DNA from: Pseudooceanicola aestuarii
Lineage (GTDB): Bacteria; Pseudomonadota; Alphaproteobacteria; Rhodobacterales; Rhodobacteraceae
Assembly (NCBI RefSeq): GCF_010614805.1
Contig: NZ_JAAFZC010000001.1
Coordinates: forward strand, 2,582,001 to 2,646,000
Direction of reading: 5' to 3'
Length of the DNA: 64,000 nt
Shown: piece by piece, positions 54,223 to 63,147 of the stretch
How the letters are laid out: each line of letters starts with the position of its first letter
Numbering within the stretch: position 1 is the first letter of the stretch
Program-made: the position numbers and the translations under genes
The notes under the pieces: model-generated
Seen by the model: only the letters and a program-made list of their open reading frames with translations
Told to the model about the DNA's origin: nothing
Databases searched by the model: none

Positions 54223-57200
54223 ATGCCCAATTACACTCTCGAACTGTTTCACGTCGCCGATCAGGAGGCTTCCACCGGGGCCATCGTGGATGCGCCGAAC
54301 TTCTCCGCCATCCTCAACGCGCTGCGCGACGCGGATCTGGGCGGTGACGGGATCGTCGACAACACGCTGACCCTGTCCTCCGGCGATGCCTTCATTCCCG
54401 GCCTGTTCTTTTCCGCTTCCGAGGCGGTCTACGGCGCGGGTGGGATCGCCGATATCGTGATCCAGAACGAGCTGGGGATCGAGGCGATCGCCCTGGGCAA
54501 TCACGAGTTCGACTTTGGCACCGCCGATCTGGCCGCGCTGATCGACGGCTCCGCTCCGGGCAGCATCCTGGGCGCGGATTTCGAGGGTGCGCTCTTCCCC
54601 TATCTGTCGGGGAACCTGGACTTTTCCACCGATGCGAACATGGCCGGGCTGGAGGTCGCGGGCGGCGGCGCGCCGCAGGCCAACAGCGTGACCTCCTCCA
54701 TCGTGCTGGAGGAAAACGGCGCGCTGATCGGCGTGGTCGGGGCCACCACGCCCACGCTGGACAGGATTTCCAGCCCCGGTGACATCGGCATCGCGCCGGG
54801 CGCCTTCGGCACCAACCCGACAGAGGCGGAGCTGGACGCCCTGGCGGCCGAAATCCAGACCGAGGTGGACAGCCTGCTGGCCGACAACCCGGCGATGAAC
54901 AAGGTCATCCTGCTGGCGCATATGCAGCGGATCGACATCGAACAGGCTCTGGCCGCGCGGCTGACCGATGTGGACATCATCGTCGCGGGCGGGTCCAACA
55001 CGCGGCTGTTCGACGCCGATGACCACATCCGCGCGGGCGACAGCGATCAAGGCACCTATCCGATGTTCATCGAGAACGCGGGCGGCACCCAGACCGTGGT
55101 GGTGAATACCGATGGATCCTACAAGTATCTGGGGCGGCTGGTCATCGATTTCGACGAGAACGGCCACATCATCCCGGAAAGCTATGACGCGGCGGTTTCC
55201 GGCGCCTGGGCGACGGATGCAGCGGGGCTGTTCAACGTCTCCGACGGCCTGCCCGAGGGGCTGGAGATGTCGGAGGCGCAGCAGCCCCAGGGCGTGGCCG
55301 ACACCGCCGCGACCGGCAGTTTCGATGTCACCGCCTTTGATCCCGAAACGCTGGAGGTGACGATCACCGGCAGCTATTCCGGCCTGACCTCGGGCCTGGC
55401 GCCGGTGGGCGCGGCGGATGCGGAGGGCAACGCCCAATCCGCCATTCACCTGCATCTGGGAGCCAGTGGCGAGACGGGCGGCATCCTGCGCAATTTCACT
55501 GTGACGGAGGCGGATGCGACCTCTGGCAGCTTCACCGGCACCTTCACGCTGACCGAAGGGGAGGCCGTGGCCCTGATGCGCGGGGAGACCTATGTGAACC
55601 TGCACACCGCCGACAATGCGGGCGGAGAGCTGCGCGGGCAGGTGGAATTCAGCGCGCTGGACGGCGCCACCACCATCGGCGCCCTGATCGACCCCGAAAT
55701 CGCCCAGATCGCGACAGAGATCGAGGCGCAGGTGATCGCCACCGAAAGCAATGTGTTCGGCTCTTCCCTCGTTTATCTGAATGCCAATCGCTCGGGCACC
55801 GGCACAGCCGAAGATCCCGACGGTGTGCGCACGCAGGAGACCAACCTGGGCAATCTGACCGCCGATGCCAACCTGGCCGCCGCGCGGGACGTGGATGACA
55901 CGGTGCTGGTGTCGATCAAGAACGGCGGCGGCATCCGCGCCTCCATCGGGGAGAACACGGTTCTGCCCGGCGACACGGAGGCGACCCGCACCGCCAACGA
56001 GGGCATCACCGACAGCGACGGCAACGTGATCAAGCCCGCAGGCGGCATCAGCCAGACCGATATCGAGACGACACTGGCCTTCAACAACGATCTGACCCTG
56101 CTGACCCTGACCCGGGCCGAGCTGGTGCAGGTTCTGGAACATGGTGTCAGCACGGCGCCAACGGCGGCGGGCAGCTTTGTGTCCGTCTCCGGGGTGCAAT
56201 TGTCCTTTGACGCGACGGCCGAGGCGGGATCGCGGATCCAGAACGCGGTGATCGTGGACGAGAACGGCGTGATGATCGACCGTCTGGTGCAGGACGGCGC
56301 TTTGGTCGGCGATGCGGGGGGCGAGGTGCGGATCGTCACCCTGGGCTTCCTGGCTGAAGGCGGGGACGGCTATCCTTTCCCCAGCGGTGACGCGGTGAAC
56401 CGCGTGGATCTGGAGACGGCGGCGCGCAGCGGCGACGCGACCTTTGCCGATGACGGCACGGAACAGGATGCGCTGGCCGAATATCTGGACGACACCCATG
56501 CCGTTCGCGGGTTCGACATGGTGGATACCGGCCCCGAGGGCGACACCAGGATCCAGCAGACCGAATTCCGCGACGACACCGCCCATCTGACCACCATCGC
56601 GATGGACGATTTCGACGGCACGCAGATCAATGTGGTCGATGCACCCACTGCCGATTTCTATCTGGATGGCGGGGGCGGTGACGCTTTCGGGTTCGGCAGC
56701 CTGAACGATTGGCCCGCCAGCGGTGGCGTGCCCTTTGGTCTGGCCGATGACAGCGCCGTGGGCATCAGCGGCGACAGCCCCTTTGCCGCCGACAGCGAAG
56801 GCGTCTTCGGACGGAACGCCGATGGCGACAACACATTCTTCGCGGTCTCCGACAGCGACGAATTCGGCGCGGCGCAGACGGTCAGCTGGACCTTCAATAT
56901 CTCCGGTGCCGACGATCTGCTGCTGAGCATCGACCTGGGCGGCATGGCCGACAGCGCGTTCGGCGGCTACGCGGCGCAATCGGGCGCCTTTACCTATTCC
57001 ATCGACGGCGGCGAGGAGATGACAGCCTTCTCGCTGGCGCCGCAGACCGATCTGGGCGGGTTCGAATACCGCCCCATGGACAGCGGCACCGACGTCGAGG
57101 AGGCGGGCGTTCTGAACGTCAGCGGCGACAGCACCGTGTGGAAGACCGATGCCGATACCGGTGCGATCGTGGATGACACCTTCCTGGACCGCTCCTCCAA

Positions 57201-60200
57201 CCTGACCGGGCAGCTGGACACATTCAGCACCGATCTGACCGGCGCGGGCGAGACGCTGACCCTGACCTTCACCACCGATTTTCCCTATGAGGCGATGGCC
57301 TTTGACAACATTCTGGTGCAGGGCGTGGACAGCGGCACCGGCGGCGATGCGATCACCCCGGTTGCGGGCGCCAAGACCCTGAGCGTGCGCCACGCCGACA
57401 CGCTAGACGGTCTGGCCGGGGCGGAAATCGTCGATGTGGATACCGAGACGGGCACCATCTACGTCACGTCCTCTGACGGGGTGCAGATGATCACGGGCGG
57501 TGCGGACGGCCCGGTGATTACCCTGCTGGCGCCAATGGACCACGGCTTCAATTCCAACGATGTGACCTCTGTCGCGGTGGCGGGCGGCATCGTCGCCGTG
57601 GCGCTGCCCGACGCGGACAAGACTGCCGCGGGCGATGTCGTCTTCTTCGACACATCCGGCGCTTTCCTGGGATCCGTCGAAGTGGGCGCGCTGCCCGACA
57701 TGCTGACCTTCGACGCCAGTGGCCAATATCTGGTCGTCGCGAACGAGGGCGAAAGCGCGGATGACGACAACGATCCCGCCGTCACGCCCAACCCCGATGG
57801 CTCTGTCTCCATCATCAACCTGTCCGGTGGCGTGAACGCGGCCACCGTTACCAACCTGGGCTTCACCGATGCATCGCTGACCGCGCAGGCCCTGACGGAC
57901 AAGGGCGTGCGCCTGAACCCTGACGCGCCTTCCGCCGCTGCGGATCTGGAGCCGGAATACATCACGATCGAGGGCAACAAGGCCTTCATCGCGCTTCAGG
58001 AGAACAATGCCGTCGCGGTGATCGAGGACATCACCAACCCGTCCCCCTTCACCATCGACGACATCCTGCCGCTGGGCACCAAGGACCATTCCGTCGAGGG
58101 CAACGAGATCGACCCCTCGGACCGCGATGACGGCATCAACCTTGGCCTGCACCCGGTGCAGGGCATGTTCATGCCCGATGGCATGGCGTCCTACACCGTC
58201 GGCGGAAAGACCTATTTCATCACCGCCAACGAAGGCGACAGCAAGGGCGAGGACGAGCGGGTCAAGGATCTGACCCTCGATCCCACCGCCTTCCCCGATG
58301 CGGTCGCCCTTCAGGCGGACGAGGTGCTGGGCCGGCTGGAAGTGTCCTCCATCGACGGCGATATCGACGGCGACGGGGATATCGACGTGCTCTACAGCTA
58401 TGGCGCGCGGTCCTTCACCATCTGGGACGAGGACGGCAATCTGGTCTGGGATTCGGGCAGCGAATTCGCCCGGATCATCGCCACTGAAATGCCGGACCTG
58501 TTCAACGCCAACGATGCCGACCCGACCGACACCGATGCCCGGTCCGACGCCAAGGGGATCGAGCCGGAATCGGTCGTCCTGGGTGAGGTCGACGGCACAA
58601 TCTATGCCTTCATCGGGCTGGAACGTACCGGGGGCGTCATGGTCTATGACGTGACCGACCCCGCCGCGCCGGTCTATGACCAGTTCATCTGGGTGGAGGG
58701 CGACGTGGCGCCGGAGGGGCTGAAGTTCCTGTCGGCCAGCGAAAGCCCCAGCGGCATCGCCACGCTGCTGATCGCCAACGAGGACAGCAACACCCTGTCC
58801 ACCATCGAGTTCAACGCCCCGACCCGGATCAGCGACATCCAGGGCAGCGGCGATGCCTCGGCCATGGTGGGCGAGACGGTGATCGTGGAGGCCATCGTTT
58901 CGGGCGACTTCCAGAACGGCGATGCCGATGCCACGCGGGAGCTGGGCGGCTTCTACCTGATGGAGGAACAAGCCGACCGTGATGGCAATGATGCCACCTC
59001 CGAAGGGATCTTTGCCTACGAGGGCGCGGGCGATCTGCTGGTCGATGTGGCCGAAGGCGATCAGGTGCGCGTCACCGGCACCGTGGTGGAACGGTTCGGC
59101 ATGACCACGATCGAGGTCACCGCCGTCACCGTGGTGGACACCGGCGTTGTCACCGATCTGGCCGATCTGGCCGTGACCACGGCGCTGCCTGCGGTCGAGG
59201 ACCGGGAAGCCGTCGAGGGCATGTTGCTCGATATCGACGAGCCGCTGACCTTCTCCGAAAGTTTCGATTACGAGGATTTCGGGGAGGCGCTGTTCACCGC
59301 CGGTGGGCCGCTGTATCAGTACAGCCAGACCAACACCCCCGACAGCGACGGCAATGCGGCCTGGCTGGAAGAGATGGCCGACCGCTCCATCGTGATCGAG
59401 GACGGGCTGAACGGGGCCCGCGTCGATGGCGCGCCGATCTACTGGCCCGACGGCACGCCGATCTCCTTTGATGACATGGTGCGGATGGGGCAGGAATTCT
59501 CGGACGTGCTGGGGATCATGGATTACTCCTTTGGCGAATATAAACTGCGCATCCCCGAACTGGCCGATCTGATGCCGGACGCGGGATCCAACCCGCATCC
59601 GGAGGTGCCGCAGGATGTGGGCGGCAGCCTGAAGGTGGGCAGCCTGAACGTGCTGAACTACTTCACCACGCTGGAGGGGACCACCGACGTGGGCGAAGAC
59701 CCGCGCGGCGCCACCACCGCCGAAGAGCTGGCCCGCCAGCAGGACAAGCTGGTGCAGACGATCCTGTCCATGGATGCGGATGTGATCGGCCTGATGGAGA
59801 TCGAAAACGACTTTGCCGGGGATGATTTCGCCATTGCGACCCTCGTCAGCGCGGTGAATGCCGCTGCCGGCACGATGGCCTGGGCCTTTGTCGATCCGGG
59901 CATGGAATTTGTCGGCGGCGATGCGATTTCCACGGCGTTCATCTACAACAGCCAGACGGTGGAGCTGGTCGGCGCGACGGCGGTTCTGGATACGCCCGAA
60001 TTCCTTGACCCGCTGGATGACGGCGAAGACGGCAATGGCGACGAAACCCCCAATGGCGATGAATTCAACCGCCCGGCCGTGGCCCAGACCTTCCGCGAGA
60101 AGGCCAGCGGCGAGGAGTTCACCGCCGTGGTCAACCATCTGAAGTCCAAGGGTTCCCTGACCGGGGCGGCGGCGGATGCCGATCAGGGTGACGGTGCGGG

Positions 60201-61578
60201 CAACAACAATGCCACCCGCGAGGCCTCTGTGCAGGCGCTGCTGGACTGGCTGGCCACCGATCCCACCGGCTCGGGCGACAGCGACGTGCTGATCCTGGGG
60301 GATCTGAACGCCTATGCGATGGAGACGCCCATCACCACGCTGGAGGCGGGCGGCTATGTCGATCTGGCCCGTGCCTTCCAGGGGGATGACGTCTATTCCT
60401 ACCGCTTCAGCGGGCAGATCGGGACGCTGGATTACATCCTGGCCAATTCCACCATGGCCCAGCAGATCACCGGGGCCACCGCCTGGAACGTCAATTCCGA
60501 TGCGCCGGTGTTCTACGATTACAACACCGACGGCACCTATACCGACACGATGCGCCCCGAGGATCAGGGCCTGTTCGACGGTGACAGCCCGGCGCGCGGG
60601 TCGGATCACGATCCCATCGTGGTGGGTCTGGATCTGGGCTCCGGCCTGGTCCCGACCGAGGGCGACGACGTTTTGATGGGCACCGCCCAGGCGGACACGA
60701 TCGATCTGCTGGGCGGGCATGACATGTTCACCGGGGCAGGCGGGGCCGACAGCGTGACGGGTGGCGCCGGTAACGACAGTCTGATGGGCGGCTCTGGCAA
60801 TGACGCGCTGGACGGCGGCACCGGGTTCGACCTGGCGATGATGTCCGGCGCGATGGACAGCCATACCCTGCGCTTCACCCCCGACGGGGTGGAGATCGAG
60901 GACCGGCGCGACCTGGGCGACGGCACCGACAGTCTGACCTCCATCGAGGCGTTGTCCTTTGCCGACGGCACCATCCCGCTGCACCTGTTCGACGGCGCAG
61001 CCGGGGCCGACCCGGCGCTGGTGGAAGCGGTGACCGAACTCTATATCGGTTACCTCGACCGTGCCCCCGACGCCCTGGGCCTGGCCTATTGGATCGGTCA
61101 GGCGCGGGACGGCATGTCGATCGAGGAGATTGCCAAGAATTTCTTCCTCTCGACCGAGGGGCAGGCCCTGTTCGGCAGCCACGCCAGCACCGCCGCCTTC
61201 GTGGAGGCCGGATACCAGGCGGTGCTGGGCCGGGCCTCCGACACGGCGGGCAAGGCCTATTGGATCGACCAGGTCGACAATGGCCAGATCGCGGCCAGCG
61301 TCTTCCCGCTGGCATTGATCAACGGTGCCAGGGCCGCCTCGGGCAGCAGTGCCGATGCCGCCTACCTGGACGCCAAGGTCGATATCGCCGGAGATTACGC
61401 CTGGACGCGCGGCCTGACCGACGTCTCCGATGCGCAATCGGTGATGACCACGTTCGAGACCTCCGGCAGCGATCAGGCCACTCAGGCCATCGCCGAGCTT
61501 TATGCCGATGCGCTGGACGGTGAGACGGGTGATTTGCTGGTGGAGTTCGTCGGTCTCAGCCAGGCAGAGCTGTACTGA
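54223..61578 (+). CDS. Giant secreted 5'-nucleotidase / extracellular endonuclease fusion with calcium-binding repeats
   Basis: 2451 residues. In order: a metallophosphatase/5'-nucleotidase (about 1-350 and 480-780) with SSGDAFIPGLFF, GNHEFDFG and NGGGIRASIG; a CHRD domain inserted at about 362-476 (IHLHLGASGETGGILRNFTV); a beta-rich domain (787-1036); a choice-of-anchor-I propeller (1051-1531) with VVANEGESADDDND; an OB-like segment; an ExeM/NucH endonuclease (1800-2143) with LMEIEND, VVNHLKSKG, GDLNAY and GSDHDP; RTX-like GGAGNDSLMGG repeats (2164-2203); a DUF4214 C-terminus. No N-terminal signal, so type I secretion is likely. Degrades extracellular DNA and nucleotides. Confidence 0.9.
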   Translation: MPNYTLELFHVADQEASTGAIVDAPNFSAILNALRDADLGGDGIVDNTLTLSSGDAFIPGLFFSASEAVYGAGGIADIVIQNELGIEAIALGNHEFDFGTADLAALIDGSAPGSILGADFEGALFPYLSGNLDFSTDANMAGLEVAGGGAPQANSVTSSIVLEENGALIGVVGATTPTLDRISSPGDIGIAPGAFGTNPTEAELDALAAEIQTEVDSLLADNPAMNKVILLAHMQRIDIEQALAARLTDVDIIVAGGSNTRLFDADDHIRAGDSDQGTYPMFIENAGGTQTVVVNTDGSYKYLGRLVIDFDENGHIIPESYDAAVSGAWATDAAGLFNVSDGLPEGLEMSEAQQPQGVADTAATGSFDVTAFDPETLEVTITGSYSGLTSGLAPVGAADAEGNAQSAIHLHLGASGETGGILRNFTVTEADATSGSFTGTFTLTEGEAVALMRGETYVNLHTADNAGGELRGQVEFSALDGATTIGALIDPEIAQIATEIEAQVIATESNVFGSSLVYLNANRSGTGTAEDPDGVRTQETNLGNLTADANLAAARDVDDTVLVSIKNGGGIRASIGENTVLPGDTEATRTANEGITDSDGNVIKPAGGISQTDIETTLAFNNDLTLLTLTRAELVQVLEHGVSTAPTAAGSFVSVSGVQLSFDATAEAGSRIQNAVIVDENGVMIDRLVQDGALVGDAGGEVRIVTLGFLAEGGDGYPFPSGDAVNRVDLETAARSGDATFADDGTEQDALAEYLDDTHAVRGFDMVDTGPEGDTRIQQTEFRDDTAHLTTIAMDDFDGTQINVVDAPTADFYLDGGGGDAFGFGSLNDWPASGGVPFGLADDSAVGISGDSPFAADSEGVFGRNADGDNTFFAVSDSDEFGAAQTVSWTFNISGADDLLLSIDLGGMADSAFGGYAAQSGAFTYSIDGGEEMTAFSLAPQTDLGGFEYRPMDSGTDVEEAGVLNVSGDSTVWKTDADTGAIVDDTFLDRSSNLTGQLDTFSTDLTGAGETLTLTFTTDFPYEAMAFDNILVQGVDSGTGGDAITPVAGAKTLSVRHADTLDGLAGAEIVDVDTETGTIYVTSSDGVQMITGGADGPVITLLAPMDHGFNSNDVTSVAVAGGIVAVALPDADKTAAGDVVFFDTSGAFLGSVEVGALPDMLTFDASGQYLVVANEGESADDDNDPAVTPNPDGSVSIINLSGGVNAATVTNLGFTDASLTAQALTDKGVRLNPDAPSAAADLEPEYITIEGNKAFIALQENNAVAVIEDITNPSPFTIDDILPLGTKDHSVEGNEIDPSDRDDGINLGLHPVQGMFMPDGMASYTVGGKTYFITANEGDSKGEDERVKDLTLDPTAFPDAVALQADEVLGRLEVSSIDGDIDGDGDIDVLYSYGARSFTIWDEDGNLVWDSGSEFARIIATEMPDLFNANDADPTDTDARSDAKGIEPESVVLGEVDGTIYAFIGLERTGGVMVYDVTDPAAPVYDQFIWVEGDVAPEGLKFLSASESPSGIATLLIANEDSNTLSTIEFNAPTRISDIQGSGDASAMVGETVIVEAIVSGDFQNGDADATRELGGFYLMEEQADRDGNDATSEGIFAYEGAGDLLVDVAEGDQVRVTGTVVERFGMTTIEVTAVTVVDTGVVTDLADLAVTTALPAVEDREAVEGMLLDIDEPLTFSESFDYEDFGEALFTAGGPLYQYSQTNTPDSDGNAAWLEEMADRSIVIEDGLNGARVDGAPIYWPDGTPISFDDMVRMGQEFSDVLGIMDYSFGEYKLRIPELADLMPDAGSNPHPEVPQDVGGSLKVGSLNVLNYFTTLEGTTDVGEDPRGATTAEELARQQDKLVQTILSMDADVIGLMEIENDFAGDDFAIATLVSAVNAAAGTMAWAFVDPGMEFVGGDAISTAFIYNSQTVELVGATAVLDTPEFLDPLDDGEDGNGDETPNGDEFNRPAVAQTFREKASGEEFTAVVNHLKSKGSLTGAAADADQGDGAGNNNATREASVQALLDWLATDPTGSGDSDVLILGDLNAYAMETPITTLEAGGYVDLARAFQGDDVYSYRFSGQIGTLDYILANSTMAQQITGATAWNVNSDAPVFYDYNTDGTYTDTMRPEDQGLFDGDSPARGSDHDPIVVGLDLGSGLVPTEGDDVLMGTAQADTIDLLGGHDMFTGAGGADSVTGGAGNDSLMGGSGNDALDGGTGFDLAMMSGAMDSHTLRFTPDGVEIEDRRDLGDGTDSLTSIEALSFADGTIPLHLFDGAAGADPALVEAVTELYIGYLDRAPDALGLAYWIGQARDGMSIEEIAKNFFLSTEGQALFGSHASTAAFVEAGYQAVLGRASDTAGKAYWIDQVDNGQIAASVFPLALINGARAASGSSADAAYLDAKVDIAGDYAWTRGLTDVSDAQSVMTTFETSGSDQATQAIAELYADALDGETGDLLVEFVGLSQAELY

Positions 61579-61612
61579 GCGGCTTGCCCCGGCCCGGACC
61601 GCTGCTGCGGCG

Positions 61613-61710
61613 CCGGGCCGGAAGACCCCAGGGGTCAGCAAACTACCGGGGCATAACAATCCTGGGCCGGGATGGACAGGAGGGGCGGCGCGTCATCATG
61701 CGCCGCCCCT
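61613..61710 (+). terminator. Terminator-like hairpin after the giant nuclease gene
   Basis: The best candidate is AGGGGCGGCGC (61681-61691) pairing perfectly with GCGCCGCCCCT (61700-61710) around GTCATCAT, followed by TTTGCG. A second stem, CCGGCCCGG/CCGGGCCGG, starts at 61589 and ends at 61621. Short T-run, so efficiency is uncertain. Confidence 0.5.
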
Positions 61711-61854
61711 TTGCGTGCCCGGACGCCAGGCGCGGGGCAGGGGGGCGTCGGCTTCCGCCCCGACCACGCGCCCGGTTCCGTTTCCCGCCACGCTGCCCTA
61801 TGCAGATTGTCGGAAAGGGCGCCGTCGGGGTGCCCCAGGGATCGGGAGCGGATC

Positions 61855-63030
61855 ATGACCCCGGACGCGCGCCTTGCGGCCACCATCGACATTCTGGACG
61901 ACATCACCGCCGGACAACCGGCGGAGAAGGCGCTGACCAACTGGGCGCGGCGCTCGCGCTTTGCCGGGTCGCGGGACCGGGCGGCGATCCGAGATCACGT
62001 CTTCGACGTACAGAGGCGCTGGCGCAGCTGTGCCGCCCTGGGCGGCGGGGAGACGGGGCGTGCGCTGGTACTGGGCCTGCTGCGCGGTGCCGGGCGGGAT
62101 GTCGATGACGTCTTCTCCGGCGCGGGCTACGGCCCCGCCCCCCTGACGGAGGCAGAGCGCGCCGCAGGTCGCCCCCCCGCCGATCCGGCGGAGGCGGCCG
62201 ACATGCCTGACTGGCTCTGGCCCGCGCTGGTGGACGCGCAGGGCGCCGATGCCCGCCCGATTGCCGAGGCGATGCGCAATCGCGCCCCCCTGTTCCTGCG
62301 GGTCAATCTGAACCGCGCCAGCGTCACAGAGGCCGCGACCGCCCTGGCAGAGGAGGGAATAGCCACCCGCCCGCATCCGCTGGCCGCCACCGCACTGGAG
62401 GTCACCGAAGGCCCGCGCAAGGTCGCCGGCAGCCGCGCCTTTGCCAACGGGTTGGTCGAATTGCAGGATGCCGCCAGCCAGGCGATCTGTGCCGCCCTGC
62501 CGCTGTCCGACGGGATGAAGGTGCTGGATTACTGCGCCGGGGGCGGCGGAAAGGCGCTGGCAATGGGGGCCGCGCACCGGCTGGAGATCACCGCCCATGA
62601 CGCCAACCCCGCCCGGATGGGTGACCTGCCCAACCGGGCCGAACGCGCCGGGCTGCGCATCGCCACCGCCGACCGTGCCGCCCTGCCGGGGCGCGGACCT
62701 TTTGACCTGGTGCTCTGCGATGTGCCCTGTTCCGGCAGCGGTGCCTGGCGCCGGGCGCCGGGCGGGAAATGGCTGCTGACGCCGGCGCGTCTGGAAGCGC
62801 TGGCCGAGATACAGGACAGTATCCTGGAGGAGGCCCGCATGCTGGTCGCCCCGCGCGGCAGGCTGGCCTATGTCACCTGTTCGCTGCTGACCCGGGAGAA
62901 CGACGCCAGGGTGGAGGCCTTCGTCGCGCGCCATCCCGACTGGCAGGCCGAGAGGCGCCTGCGTTTTACCCCGCTGGACGGTGGGGATGGATTCTTCTTG
63001 GCAATATTGGGGCGCGCCGGGCAGACTTGA
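61855..63030 (+). CDS. RsmB-type 16S rRNA (cytosine-C5) methyltransferase
   Basis: About 391 residues from MTPDARLAATIDILDDITAG; the frame is open to 61672 but CGGGAG lies before 61855. The N-terminal part holds a NusB-like/RNA-binding region. The SAM-binding motif is VLDYCAGGGGKALAMGAAHR; the two catalytic-site Cys are in CDVPCSGSGAWRR and YVTCSLLTREN. It methylates C5 of a cytosine in rRNA. RsmB, RsmF and NOP relatives are hard to separate without alignment, so no symbol is given. Confidence 0.9.
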   Translation: MTPDARLAATIDILDDITAGQPAEKALTNWARRSRFAGSRDRAAIRDHVFDVQRRWRSCAALGGGETGRALVLGLLRGAGRDVDDVFSGAGYGPAPLTEAERAAGRPPADPAEAADMPDWLWPALVDAQGADARPIAEAMRNRAPLFLRVNLNRASVTEAATALAEEGIATRPHPLAATALEVTEGPRKVAGSRAFANGLVELQDAASQAICAALPLSDGMKVLDYCAGGGGKALAMGAAHRLEITAHDANPARMGDLPNRAERAGLRIATADRAALPGRGPFDLVLCDVPCSGSGAWRRAPGGKWLLTPARLEALAEIQDSILEEARMLVAPRGRLAYVTCSLLTRENDARVEAFVARHPDWQAERRLRFTPLDGGDGFFLAILGRAGQT

Positions 63031-63078
63031 CCCCTGGGCGGACCATCGGGGCGAAAAACGTCGCGAAGCTGTCCGCTG

Positions 63079-63093
63079 TTAGGGAATGGTTAA
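63079..63093 (+). promoter_or_regulatory. CtrA-like half-degenerate site before the sensor kinase gene
   Basis: TTAG (63079-63082), seven bases, TTAA (63090-63093): seven of eight consensus positions of the CtrA box. It lies 54 bp upstream of the chosen kinase start, or 9 bp if the ATG at 63103 is used. Confidence 0.35.
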
Positions 63094-63147
63094 TTAGTTC
63101 GCATGACAAAGGGGACGTCAGAAAGGCCAGAGACGAAGAACCCCGCG

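Noticed and set aside
54127..57393. 1088-codon open frame antisense to the giant nuclease gene
   Set aside because: It is a GC-driven shadow frame: it runs opposite to conserved domains, its translation is His/Gly/Arg-biased without any family motif, and it covers the control region of the real gene.
57403..61659. 1418-codon open frame antisense to the second half of the giant nuclease gene
   Set aside because: Same reasons; the sense strand has endonuclease and RTX motifs while the antisense product is low in recognisable structure.
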